Shown: positions 43,296 through 51,106 of the stretch, one piece after another
Numbering within the stretch: position 1 is the stretch's first letter
How the letters are laid out: each line of letters begins with the position of its first letter
From: UBA1479 sp040218445
Lineage (GTDB): Bacteria; Pseudomonadota; Alphaproteobacteria; Rhodospirillales; Casp-alpha2
DNA: 64,000 nt
Assembly: GCA_040218445.1 (NCBI GenBank)
Contig: JAVJRK010000007.1
Location: 40,891-104,890 of the forward strand
Direction of reading: 5' to 3'
The notes under the pieces: generated by a model
What the model was told of the DNA's origin: nothing
What the model saw: the letters and a program-made list of their open reading frames with translations, nothing else
Databases searched by the model: none
Program-made: the position numbers and the translations under genes

Positions 43296-45218
43296 TTATC
43301 TGCCAAACAGGCGGACACGAACCCGCGCGGGATGCTCCGAACCCGGCATCGACGGGTCGTACCCCTCGACAATTCCGATCAATCGTGGACCGATATCCAG
43401 ACGATGGCGCAAGACATAGACTGTGTTAGCCGCCTGGAGATCGATAGCCGCCCGACGATTGATCGCATCAGGCTCATCGTCTGAAATTTTCGGGATCGCC
43501 ACCTCAACCCATTTGATTGACTTACCTTGTTCCGCCAGGCGCCGAACGGAAACAGAGAATTCCGACGCCTTAATCAAGGCACTGTTTAACCCGTCCGCCG
43601 GTTCGGGAAACAGTTCGAGCAGCGGGCTGCCGATATCAACATCCTTTTGAGAGGGAGCGAACGGAATAGGGACGAAGAATTGTTTGTCATCGTTTTCACG
43701 CCGCACCTGCAACCATACCTGGGACCGATCAGTTCTCGCCTGTTCGATGATCAAGCGCGTGCTGGGCGGAAGATATGCAATCTGCGGCGCGTTAGGTTCA
43801 GGAGCCCCAGTCGCGACCATTCCACCACCCCCGACAATTGCCTGACCACCACTTTCGAACCCTCTGGCTGTGAACCTGGAATTCAAAGCCTGGGACAATG
43901 CGGGGTCGCTACGGCTGAAACGTGCGATCATTTGTGTGCCCGGCACAAGATCGGATATCTGTGCGGGTGCTGTTTGTTCCCGTGCGAAAAGCAGGTTTCC
44001 AACAGGGGCCAGGACTCTATTAATATCCCCCCGCCACAGAAGTTCCGTCGCGACGGCGGATATTCGTGTCGCCGGAGCCCCCACCCCAAGAGCACTGAAC
44101 TGAATATGCCCGCTCGAAGCGTCTTCTATCACCTTGCGTGCCGCGCTGCCGTAAGGACTCAGCCCGAATTTAAGGTAAAATCCATGGACCTTGTTCATAC
44201 CGACGGAGGCGCTTTCCAGTACTGATTTCCAGGCGTTTTCAACCTGAACGATCCACGCATCCGGTGCTTTGAAATAGACATCCATTCCCGTATCGCCATT
44301 GACAACCGGTCTTTGATTCAACATTCCGGATGATACGCGGGTCGCGACGGCCACCTCGCCGGCGATGTCGGAAAACTTATGCTCGGGCTTTATGTTATCG
44401 ACCAGCCCTTTGGTAAAATAGCTCAATTCATCAGCCCCAATGGGGCTATAGGACAAGGACCCATTGTCTGCTGAATGAAAGTGCAGGATGCTGGAAATAT
44501 CCAACTTCACCGCAACCGACGACGACCGCCCATTGTTGACAGGAACCCGGCCCTTATTGGTGTCCGGGGCGTCTTTCCCATAGGCTGTTGCATTACCATC
44601 GTCGTTGGTAATCTTAAACGTTGCGTTTCCGCGACACGCATCGGTCAGTATCAGGATTTTCGCCGGACCTTGCTTGTTCACCCGATTGACCAATACTGAA
44701 AGCGAGGCGTATGTGTTCTTCACCTGATCTTGGGCGACCACATCAACAGCTTTCAGCGGCGCCAGAAAATTGCCCTGCGGAGATGAAAATCCGTGCCCTG
44801 AAAAAAAGATGACAACAAAGTCTCCTTGATCAACGGACTTCGCGAAATCCTGGACGATCTTGTAGTACTCGTTCACATCTTCGAATGTGACGCTGGTACG
44901 TCCTTTGTGCCGATGTAGAGTGAACCCGTAGCCGGCCAACGTCTTGGCAATTTCAGGACCATCGTTCGCTGCCGCTGCGATCGGCGGCATATTGACGTAG
45001 TGTGAATTCGCAAGCACGAGCGCCTTGCGACCTGGCTCTTCGGTATACAGATAATTGGCGAACTTGCTGGCAATAGCCGGTGTCAATCCATCTGCATTCC
45101 CCCGCGCAAAAACCGTTGATGACGCCGCCATCGCGCCGGTGAACATCATTGTCATAAGAATGACCACGCGGGTAGCACCGATCAGCACCGCATATCGTGT
45201 GTCGACCGAACTCGACAT
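43296..45218 (-). CDS. Exported caspase-like (C14) protease
   Basis: A 640-residue protein. A signal sequence or membrane helix (about 17-35, cleavage near AMA) is followed by a caspase-fold domain (about 62-290) with catalytic H142 in FFSGHGF and C195 in DACRGN. The remaining 350 residues have no recognised domain; part (about 465-500) looks SH3-like and the C-terminal 90 residues have an OmpA-like rhythm with many Arg. Bacterial orthocaspases usually cut after Arg or Lys. It heads an operon with the trypsin-like gene and is divergent from a lipoprotein gene. More AT-rich than flanking DNA. Confidence 0.88.
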   Translation of the reverse strand: MSSSVDTRYAVLIGATRVVILMTMMFTGAMAASSTVFARGNADGLTPAIASKFANYLYTEEPGRKALVLANSHYVNMPPIAAAANDGPEIAKTLAGYGFTLHRHKGRTSVTFEDVNEYYKIVQDFAKSVDQGDFVVIFFSGHGFSSPQGNFLAPLKAVDVVAQDQVKNTYASLSVLVNRVNKQGPAKILILTDACRGNATFKITNDDGNATAYGKDAPDTNKGRVPVNNGRSSSVAVKLDISSILHFHSADNGSLSYSPIGADELSYFTKGLVDNIKPEHKFSDIAGEVAVATRVSSGMLNQRPVVNGDTGMDVYFKAPDAWIVQVENAWKSVLESASVGMNKVHGFYLKFGLSPYGSAARKVIEDASSGHIQFSALGVGAPATRISAVATELLWRGDINRVLAPVGNLLFAREQTAPAQISDLVPGTQMIARFSRSDPALSQALNSRFTARGFESGGQAIVGGGGMVATGAPEPNAPQIAYLPPSTRLIIEQARTDRSQVWLQVRRENDDKQFFVPIPFAPSQKDVDIGSPLLELFPEPADGLNSALIKASEFSVSVRRLAEQGKSIKWVEVAIPKISDDEPDAINRRAAIDLQAANTVYVLRHRLDIGPRLIGIVEGYDPSMPGSEHPARVRVRLFGR

Positions 45219-45309
45219 AATTGTAAGTGACCTCTCTGTATTTGCACCCTATGTTAGAATATTATAATTTACTACTTTAATACGAGTTTAATGGGAAGGG
45301 TCAACCGGC
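45219..45309. promoter_or_regulatory. Bidirectional promoter region of the protease locus
   Basis: A 91-base AT-rich spacer. ATTATAAT (45261-45268) is its own reverse complement, giving TATAAT on both strands. On the plus strand TTGCAC lies 15 bases upstream of it. It can serve both the caspase operon and the lipoprotein gene. Confidence 0.45.
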
Positions 45310-46440
45310 ATGGAACGCATAAAATCCATTGCAATGCTTGTTATTTCACTTTCGATAAGCGGATGCAGTTCGATCGGAGAACAAGTCGCCGACATCGTAT
45401 TCATGCCCCACTCCCGCTCTGCTGAAGTTAAAGGCGAAGATGTGGGCATTGAACTCCTCTACGTTGAACAGGCCTCTGTTGATTATTACGGCCAAAAATT
45501 GCCAGTCTGCGACGAACCAAAAAAGGCCCAAGAACAAAGGGCACTCAGCGCTCTTTTGGGAACTGCATCGACCGCCTTGGCTGGTGCAGCACTTGATCAG
45601 GTCGAAAAATCCATCGAGGCCGAGGGCAAACGGTTCATCCAAGGATATTCAAAAAGTATCACGGTCAATAATTTTTGCGTAAAAGCGGTTGATGCCGATG
45701 GGAAGGTTAAGAAAGATGGCGTCATGACGGTGTATAACCGGCTTGCCGCCATTCGGTTCTACCGGATGATCGGAAAAGACAGCAGCAAAGGCCTCAAAGG
45801 CCGAACCGCGATGAGCTATTGCCTGCGGATTGATCCGGTTGTCGGCAGTTCCGGCAAACTGTTCCAGGTCACACCGATTGCGCTCGACTTCCATTACAGC
45901 AAAGCCAAGGTCGTCGCTTTTGACCTTTTGTCACCGTTTGGCGTGGATGTCTTGAATCCATGGGAGGCCGTAACAAACCTGTTCAAAGATGATGATGTCA
46001 GGTTGATCAATGATGACGATGTGGATCTCACCCTGTCGCTGAAAGTCGATAATTTGCGCTTGAATACAAAAAACAACACAATCGAGACCACAAATTTGGC
46101 GAAGCTCGATTTCCCCACCTATAAGAAATTGAAGATGCGATCCGCCGAAGACGAACGGACCAGCGACACAACAGACGCGTTAACGAAGGTCAAATGCGGG
46201 TCTCAAAGCGAACTGACCGCCGCGTACAAAGCCTCGACACCCGCCGGGCCGACAGCTGATGCAACACGTTACTTTGCAGCACCTGACAGAATTGGTCACG
46301 TGTCGATCGTGACCATTACTGTCAATGCCACAGAGATTGATGACTTCGGAGAGCGCGTGAAACAGCTTGGCGAGAAATTTAAATCTGAAAAAGCCGGCTT
46401 TCAGGAACGCTTGAGCAATACATTCAGCGGGTCGCCATAG
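45310..46440 (+). CDS. Lipoprotein of unknown function
   Basis: A 376-residue protein with a lipoprotein signal peptide (MLVISLSISGC, lipid-anchored C19; Ser at +2 predicts the outer membrane). After it comes a long soluble region without a recognised domain. GAALDQVEKSIEAEGKRF is helical; later segments are beta-rich. GGAAGGG precedes the ATG. It is divergent from the caspase-trypsin operon across a shared 91-base promoter and is equally AT-rich, so the three genes probably came together. Confidence 0.75.
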   Translation: MERIKSIAMLVISLSISGCSSIGEQVADIVFMPHSRSAEVKGEDVGIELLYVEQASVDYYGQKLPVCDEPKKAQEQRALSALLGTASTALAGAALDQVEKSIEAEGKRFIQGYSKSITVNNFCVKAVDADGKVKKDGVMTVYNRLAAIRFYRMIGKDSSKGLKGRTAMSYCLRIDPVVGSSGKLFQVTPIALDFHYSKAKVVAFDLLSPFGVDVLNPWEAVTNLFKDDDVRLINDDDVDLTLSLKVDNLRLNTKNNTIETTNLAKLDFPTYKKLKMRSAEDERTSDTTDALTKVKCGSQSELTAAYKASTPAGPTADATRYFAAPDRIGHVSIVTITVNATEIDDFGERVKQLGEKFKSEKAGFQERLSNTFSGSP

Positions 46441-46540
46441 CGAAAGTTATCTTTCTGATTGCGCGAATTAGCCCATCGGCATCATACCGATGTCGTCGGA
46501 TTGCGGTTTACTGACTGCAACAAGAAGCTCTTATCGGCAG

Positions 46541-46561
46541 ACCTTATCTTTTAAATAAGGT
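46541..46561. terminator. Hairpin between lipoprotein and enolase-superfamily gene
   Basis: ACCTTAT-CTTTTAA-ATAAGGT, a 7-base stem in the 129-base gap between two convergent genes. It may terminate either; no long T-run follows. Confidence 0.4.
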
Positions 46562-46569
46562 ACGAGCTG

Positions 46570-47709
46570 TCAACTGATGACGGTTCTGGAAATTTCATAC
46601 CGTTCGAACCGCGCCGCGTCCGGGTTGAAACCCAGACCGGGACGGTCGGACGAAAGCGTGACGGTCGCCGCGAACGGATCGATCAGGTCGTGGGGATTTT
46701 CCTCGTACTCGATGAACGCTGTCTCCAGCCAATCCGGTTCCGGTTGCGCCGCCAGCAGATGCGCCGTCGCCACATAGCCCGGCCCCCAATAGAAACTATG
46801 CGGCATCACGCGAAGCCCCGCCGCACGCCCCATGGGGAAAACCTCCTTGGCCGTCGACACCCCGCCCATCTTGGCGATCGAAGGTTGAATAATATCGAAG
46901 GCCCCGTCTTTGATGGCGCGGGCGAATTCGGTCAAGGAACCGATGTTCTCGCCCCCGGAAATGGCCGTGCCTTCCTTGCGCACGCGGGCAAGACCCTCGA
47001 AATCCTCGGGCGGCCAGACCGGTTCTTCCAGCCACAGGAACCCGCCCTTGACGTGTTCCCGTTCCTTTAATTCCCGGGCCACGCCGCAGGCATCTTCGAC
47101 CGACCAGGGGCAATTGACGTCCAGCGTGATCGCCACCTCTTCGGGGGCGGCTTCCCTAGCCGCCATGAACGACGGCATGTCACGCTCATGCAGCTTGACC
47201 ATGGGAAAACCCAGCTTCACGGCCTTTTCCGTATTGCGCGCAACGGCGTCCAGATCGCCGCCGTAGCGCATCAAACTGGCATAGCGGGTAACCGTGACAT
47301 TGCCTTCGGGCCCGCCCAGCATCTGGTAAAGCGGCTTGCCGGCCCGTTTCGCCGCCAAATCCCAAAGCGCGATATCCATCGCCGACAAGGCGTACATGCA
47401 GGGCCCGTGACGGCCGAAACCGAAGAACGAACGATGGGCTTCGTCCATCAGGGTATCCAAATCCGTTTCGTCCCGGCCGATGAACCAGGGAGCGATCAAT
47501 TCCTTCAGCAAGGCTTCCGTCCCCGGATTGCCGAAGTGGCCAAAACCTTCGCCCCAGCCTTCCAAGCCGTCCTCGGTTTCAACCCGGACCATCAGGGATT
47601 CATTGACCAGCCAGGGGTTGGTATTAAGGCCCGGGCGCATGCCTTGGCGCGGTCCGCCCGTATCGAACGGAATACCGACGCGGAGAATTTCAATGGATTT
47701 GATGGTCAT
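46570..47709 (-). CDS. Mandelate racemase/muconate lactonizing enzyme-family protein
   Basis: A 379-residue enolase-superfamily enzyme. Metal ligands are D197 (DVNCPW), the Glu in LWLEEP (228/229) and E254 in SGGENIG; N199 is nearby. Base candidates are K172 of VKLH, where H174 replaces the second Lys of the usual KxK, and the His of MPHSFYWGPG. This suggests a sugar-acid or hydroxy-acid dehydratase/racemase of unknown substrate. Start 47709 is chosen because the longer frame would run through a terminator and into the next gene. Confidence 0.88.
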   Translation of the reverse strand: MTIKSIEILRVGIPFDTGGPRQGMRPGLNTNPWLVNESLMVRVETEDGLEGWGEGFGHFGNPGTEALLKELIAPWFIGRDETDLDTLMDEAHRSFFGFGRHGPCMYALSAMDIALWDLAAKRAGKPLYQMLGGPEGNVTVTRYASLMRYGGDLDAVARNTEKAVKLGFPMVKLHERDMPSFMAAREAAPEEVAITLDVNCPWSVEDACGVARELKEREHVKGGFLWLEEPVWPPEDFEGLARVRKEGTAISGGENIGSLTEFARAIKDGAFDIIQPSIAKMGGVSTAKEVFPMGRAAGLRVMPHSFYWGPGYVATAHLLAAQPEPDWLETAFIEYEENPHDLIDPFAATVTLSSDRPGLGFNPDAARFERYEISRTVIS

Positions 47710-47741
47710 GGGCTGGGCTCTGATCTTGTTGGCGAAGGGTG

Positions 47742-47770
47742 AAAAAGGAACCGGCCCCCTTGGGGGCCGG
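47742..47770 (-). terminator. Rho-independent terminator of small secreted-protein gene
   Basis: CCGGCCCCC/GGGGGCCGG stem (47751-47770) followed on the minus strand by TTCCTTTTTC, 25 bases after the stop of the gene at 47795. Confidence 0.8.
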
Positions 47771-47794
47771 AACCGGTTGGAAATCTTGCAGAAC

Positions 47795-48037
47795 TTACTT
47801 GCCAATCAACTTCATGGCTTCTTCCAGCGCCTTAACGCTTTCGCCGTGCTTGCCGGCCTTGTGCATGGCTTCACCCTTCGCCCGGAGGCCTTGGGCCTTA
47901 GCAATGTCCTTTTTCGGCGCGGTCGAAGATCCAACGGCCTCGTCGAAGGCCTTCCAAAGGTTGGGACAGTTTCCGGCGTGGGCGGGGGCGGCCAAAAGTA
48001 CGAGAGCCGCCGTAGCGGGGATCAGGAACTTGAACAT
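47795..48037 (-). CDS. Small secreted protein
   Basis: An 80-residue protein with a clear signal peptide (FLIPATAALVLLAAPAHA, cleavage after AHA). The mature 60 residues are helical and basic with one Cys: GNCPNLWKAFDEAVGSS, then paired helices rich in Lys and Glu (GKHGESVKALEEAMKLIGK), resembling a single TPR-like hairpin. GGGAGACAACC precedes the ATG, and a strong terminator follows. Function unknown; periplasmic. Confidence 0.75.
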   Translation of the reverse strand: MFKFLIPATAALVLLAAPAHAGNCPNLWKAFDEAVGSSTAPKKDIAKAQGLRAKGEAMHKAGKHGESVKALEEAMKLIGK

Positions 48038-48118
48038 GGTTGTCTCCCAAGACGGTTATGTATGTGCGAACTATCGCATGAAAATCTGGGCCGCCAAAAT
48101 CACATTATTTCCGGCTCA

Positions 48119-48733
48119 CTATTCAAGGACTGCCAATTCCCGATCATGACGCCGTGACAGCAGAATTTGCGCCAAAACCGCGCCCACAAGGGCCATGAAC
48201 ATATCCCATTGGGTATCCCAGACGTCCCCCTGCGTACCCAGGAAATCGTCGGCCCCCTGCCCCAGGATCACGGCTGCCCACCATTCGATCAGTTCGTAGA
48301 ACGCGCTGAACGCCAGGCAAATACAGGCCACGACGAAGAACAGAATTTTGCCCCGCGCCAAATCCGTTTTACGGATCAGAATTTCCCGCGCCAGGATCGC
48401 GGGCACGAAGCCCTGGAAGAAATGCCCGATACGATCATAAGGGTTGCGGGCAAGGTCCAATGCATCTTGTATCCAAAACCCCAACGGCACTTGGGCATAG
48501 GTGTAATGACCGCCCAGGATCAGCACCAGGCCATGCAGGAAGGCCAGCCGGTACAACAGCGGCGTCAGGGGAAAGCGGCTGCGGGTCGCCATCATCAACG
48601 GCAATGCGGCCATCACCGGAACGACTTCCAAAAACCAGGTTACCCGGTCGGCCACGCCCACGGCGGACAGGGCCAAAGCGGCCAGCCACAACAAAGCCAG
48701 CAGGGCCAACTCACGGTCGTTCGCTGCAATCAC
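48119..48733 (-). CDS. DUF2238 (YjdF-type) inner membrane protein
   Basis: A 204-residue protein with about six membrane helices and the DUF2238 signatures: LHGLVLILGGHYTYAQVPLG, NPYDRIGHFFQGFVPA, SAFYELIEWWAA and GTQGDVWDTQWDM. His and Asp residues cluster in or near the membrane. The family has no agreed function. Last gene of the leftward operon; its start overlaps the end of the acyl-CoA dehydrogenase by four bases. Confidence 0.88.
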   Translation of the reverse strand: MIAANDRELALLALLWLAALALSAVGVADRVTWFLEVVPVMAALPLMMATRSRFPLTPLLYRLAFLHGLVLILGGHYTYAQVPLGFWIQDALDLARNPYDRIGHFFQGFVPAILAREILIRKTDLARGKILFFVVACICLAFSAFYELIEWWAAVILGQGADDFLGTQGDVWDTQWDMFMALVGAVLAQILLSRRHDRELAVLE

Positions 48734-49863
48734 GGCATACCCGCCAATCGTTCAAGATGGTGCGCGCCGTCGCCGAAGGTATGATCAATCAGGGTCAGGC
48801 GTTTGAAATAGTGGCTGACGGCCATTTCATCCGTCACGCCCATGCCGCCGTGTAATTGAATTGCTTCCTGGCCGATCAGGCGGCCCGCCTGCCCGGCCTT
48901 GGCCTTGGCCTGTGATGCTGCCCGGCGGGCGGCGTCACGGTCGCCGCCGTCCTGGCGCACGGCCGCCATATAGGCGAGCGAGCGCGTCAGTTCCGTTTCC
49001 ATGTACATTTCCGTCACCCGATGCTGTAGGGCCTGAAAATCGCCGAGCGGGCGCCCGAACTGTTTGCGCTCCTTCAGATAGTCGACCGTGCCGCGCGTCA
49101 GGGCTTCCATCACCCCTGCCGCCTCGGCCGTGATCAGGGACGCCGCCCGATCAACCGCTGCCTCGATCAGCGGAAACCCCTTGCCGGTTTCACCCAGGAC
49201 GGCCGCCGCATCGACCCTGACGTCTTCCAACACCACATCGCCCGCACGCATGCCATCGACGGTCGGATACTCGGCCACCGCCACCCCCGGCGCATCGGCA
49301 TCGACCATGAACAGGGTGATGCCGTCCTCGTCGCGGTCATCCCCCCCGGTCCGCGCCGTCACGATGATCTTGTCCGCCGTCCCGGCATGAAGGGCCACGG
49401 TCTTGGTGCCATCAATGATGAAGCCGTCACCATCGGCGCGGGCCCGCGCGGTCACATCGTTCAGGTCGTAGCGCGATTGTGCTTCCGAATAGGCGACGGC
49501 GATCAGAAGGTCCCCCGCCGCAAGGCGCGGCAGCAGATCGGCTTTGACATCGTCCCCCGCCCCTTCGCGGATCAAGGCACCACCCAGCACCACGGTGGAA
49601 AGATAGGGTTCAACCGCCAGGCCCCCGCCCATGGCTTCCAACAGGATCGCCATTTCGACCGCCCCGCCGCCGACACCGCCCAGGTCTTCGGGAATGCCCA
49701 GGGCCAGCCAGCCCATTTCCGCAAACTGCGCCCAGGTATCACGGCAGAAACCGCCCGACCTGGCCTGATGGTCACGCCGGATATCCAGGCTGTACTCGTC
49801 CCGGAAATAGCGTTCCGCCATATCGCGGATAAGGATTTGTTCGTCGGAGAAAGTGAAATTCAT
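48730..49863 (-). CDS. Acyl-CoA dehydrogenase, subunit-type 2
   Basis: A 377-residue acyl-CoA dehydrogenase: N-terminal helical domain, a central FAD-binding beta domain (AYSEAQSRYDLND; DGTKTVALHAG) and a C-terminal helical domain ending IQLHGGMGVTDEMAVSHYF. It lacks the usual YEG Glu near the C-terminus. Start 49863 begins the family homology; the frame continues 80 codons into the preceding gene. It lies 16 bases behind another dehydrogenase gene, an arrangement typical of mixed two-gene (alpha2beta2) dehydrogenases. Confidence 0.92.
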   Translation of the reverse strand: MNFTFSDEQILIRDMAERYFRDEYSLDIRRDHQARSGGFCRDTWAQFAEMGWLALGIPEDLGGVGGGAVEMAILLEAMGGGLAVEPYLSTVVLGGALIREGAGDDVKADLLPRLAAGDLLIAVAYSEAQSRYDLNDVTARARADGDGFIIDGTKTVALHAGTADKIIVTARTGGDDRDEDGITLFMVDADAPGVAVAEYPTVDGMRAGDVVLEDVRVDAAAVLGETGKGFPLIEAAVDRAASLITAEAAGVMEALTRGTVDYLKERKQFGRPLGDFQALQHRVTEMYMETELTRSLAYMAAVRQDGGDRDAARRAASQAKAKAGQAGRLIGQEAIQLHGGMGVTDEMAVSHYFKRLTLIDHTFGDGAHHLERLAGMP

Positions 49864-49879
49864 GGTCCGGTATTTTCCC

Positions 49880-51088
49880 TCAAAATCCCAGGATCGCCTT
49901 GGCGATGATGCTGCGCTGGATCTCGTTGCTGCCGCCGTAGATCGACGCCTTGCGCCAGTTGAAATAATGGCTGGCCACGGTCGCCGCATGTTCCGGCACG
50001 GGTGGCCCGTCGTTGGCCACCCCCGGCCATTCATCTTCCAGAATGCCGGGATCGAACACATGGGCCCGGTTGCCGACCGCTTCCAACAACAGTTCCGTAA
50101 CACCCTGCTGGACCTGCGTCCCCTTGAGCTTGAGGATCGATGCCTCCGGCCCCGGTTTGCGCCCGGCCGCTTCTTCGGACAACAGGCGCAATTCCGTCAT
50201 TTCCAGGGCCGTCAGTTCGATCTCGACCTCGGCCATGCGTTCGCGGAACCGGGCATCTTCGATCAGCGGACGCCCCCGTTTCAATTCCTTGGACGCGATC
50301 TCGCGCACCCGTTCCATTTGTTTCTTGGACCGGGCGACACCGGCAATACCGAACCGCTCGTGCCCCAGCAAAAACTTGGCGATGGTCCAGCCGTCGTTTT
50401 CCGTGCCGACCAGATTTTCCGCCGGCACGCGCACGTTTTCGAGAAACACGTCGTTGATTTCCTGACCGCCGTCCAATGTCTTGATCGGGCGCACGGTCAC
50501 TCCCGGCGTCTTCATGTCGATCAGCAGGAAAGAAATGCCCTGTTGCTTCTTGCCTTCGGTCGAGGTTCGAACCAGGCAGAAAATCCAATCCGCGTATTGC
50601 GCCAGGGTCGTCCAGGTCTTCTGCCCGTTGACCACGTAATGGTCGCCGTCACGTACCGCTCGGGTGGTCAATGACGCCAGGTCCGATCCCGCCCCCGGTT
50701 CGGAAAACCCCTGACACCACCAATCCTCGCTGGCCAGGATGCGCGGCAGGTAATGCTGTTTTTGTTCGTCCGTGCCGAATTCGATCAGCACCGGGCCCAG
50801 CATCTTCAACCCGAAGGTAATCAGGCGCGGGCTGGATGCCGCGGCCAGTTCTTCTTCGTAAAGGTAGCGCTGCACGGGCGACCATCCGGGTCCGCCGTAT
50901 TCCTTGGGCCAACTGGGCGCGATCCAGCCCTGTTCATGCAGGATGCGCTGCCAGACGACATAGTCGTCCTTAACCAGTTTCAGTCCGAGATCGACCTTGC
51001 GCTTGGTTTCCGGCGGAATGTTCGCGCGCAGAAATGTGCGCACCTCGTCCTGAAAGGCTTTTTCCTCAGGAGTCAAATTCAGGTCCAA
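49880..51088 (-). CDS. Acyl-CoA dehydrogenase, subunit-type 1
   Basis: A 402-residue acyl-CoA dehydrogenase. FAD blocks are CQGFSEPGAGSDLASLTT and GQKTWTTLAQYADW; the C-terminus has IYGGSNEIQRSIIAK, with Gly where many family members have the catalytic Glu. Together with its 377-residue neighbour it may form a heteromeric enzyme. In the TRAP operon it likely oxidises the CoA ester of the imported acid. GGAGGTATC precedes the ATG. Confidence 0.94.
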   Translation of the reverse strand: MDLNLTPEEKAFQDEVRTFLRANIPPETKRKVDLGLKLVKDDYVVWQRILHEQGWIAPSWPKEYGGPGWSPVQRYLYEEELAAASSPRLITFGLKMLGPVLIEFGTDEQKQHYLPRILASEDWWCQGFSEPGAGSDLASLTTRAVRDGDHYVVNGQKTWTTLAQYADWIFCLVRTSTEGKKQQGISFLLIDMKTPGVTVRPIKTLDGGQEINDVFLENVRVPAENLVGTENDGWTIAKFLLGHERFGIAGVARSKKQMERVREIASKELKRGRPLIEDARFRERMAEVEIELTALEMTELRLLSEEAAGRKPGPEASILKLKGTQVQQGVTELLLEAVGNRAHVFDPGILEDEWPGVANDGPPVPEHAATVASHYFNWRKASIYGGSNEIQRSIIAKAILGF

Positions 51089-51106
51089 TTTAGATACCTC
51101 CTCGTC

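Noticed and set aside
42321..46440. Classification as a known antiphage caspase/trypsin defence system
   Set aside because: Both proteases have export signals and there is no sensor ATPase, gasdermin or CRISPR component nearby.
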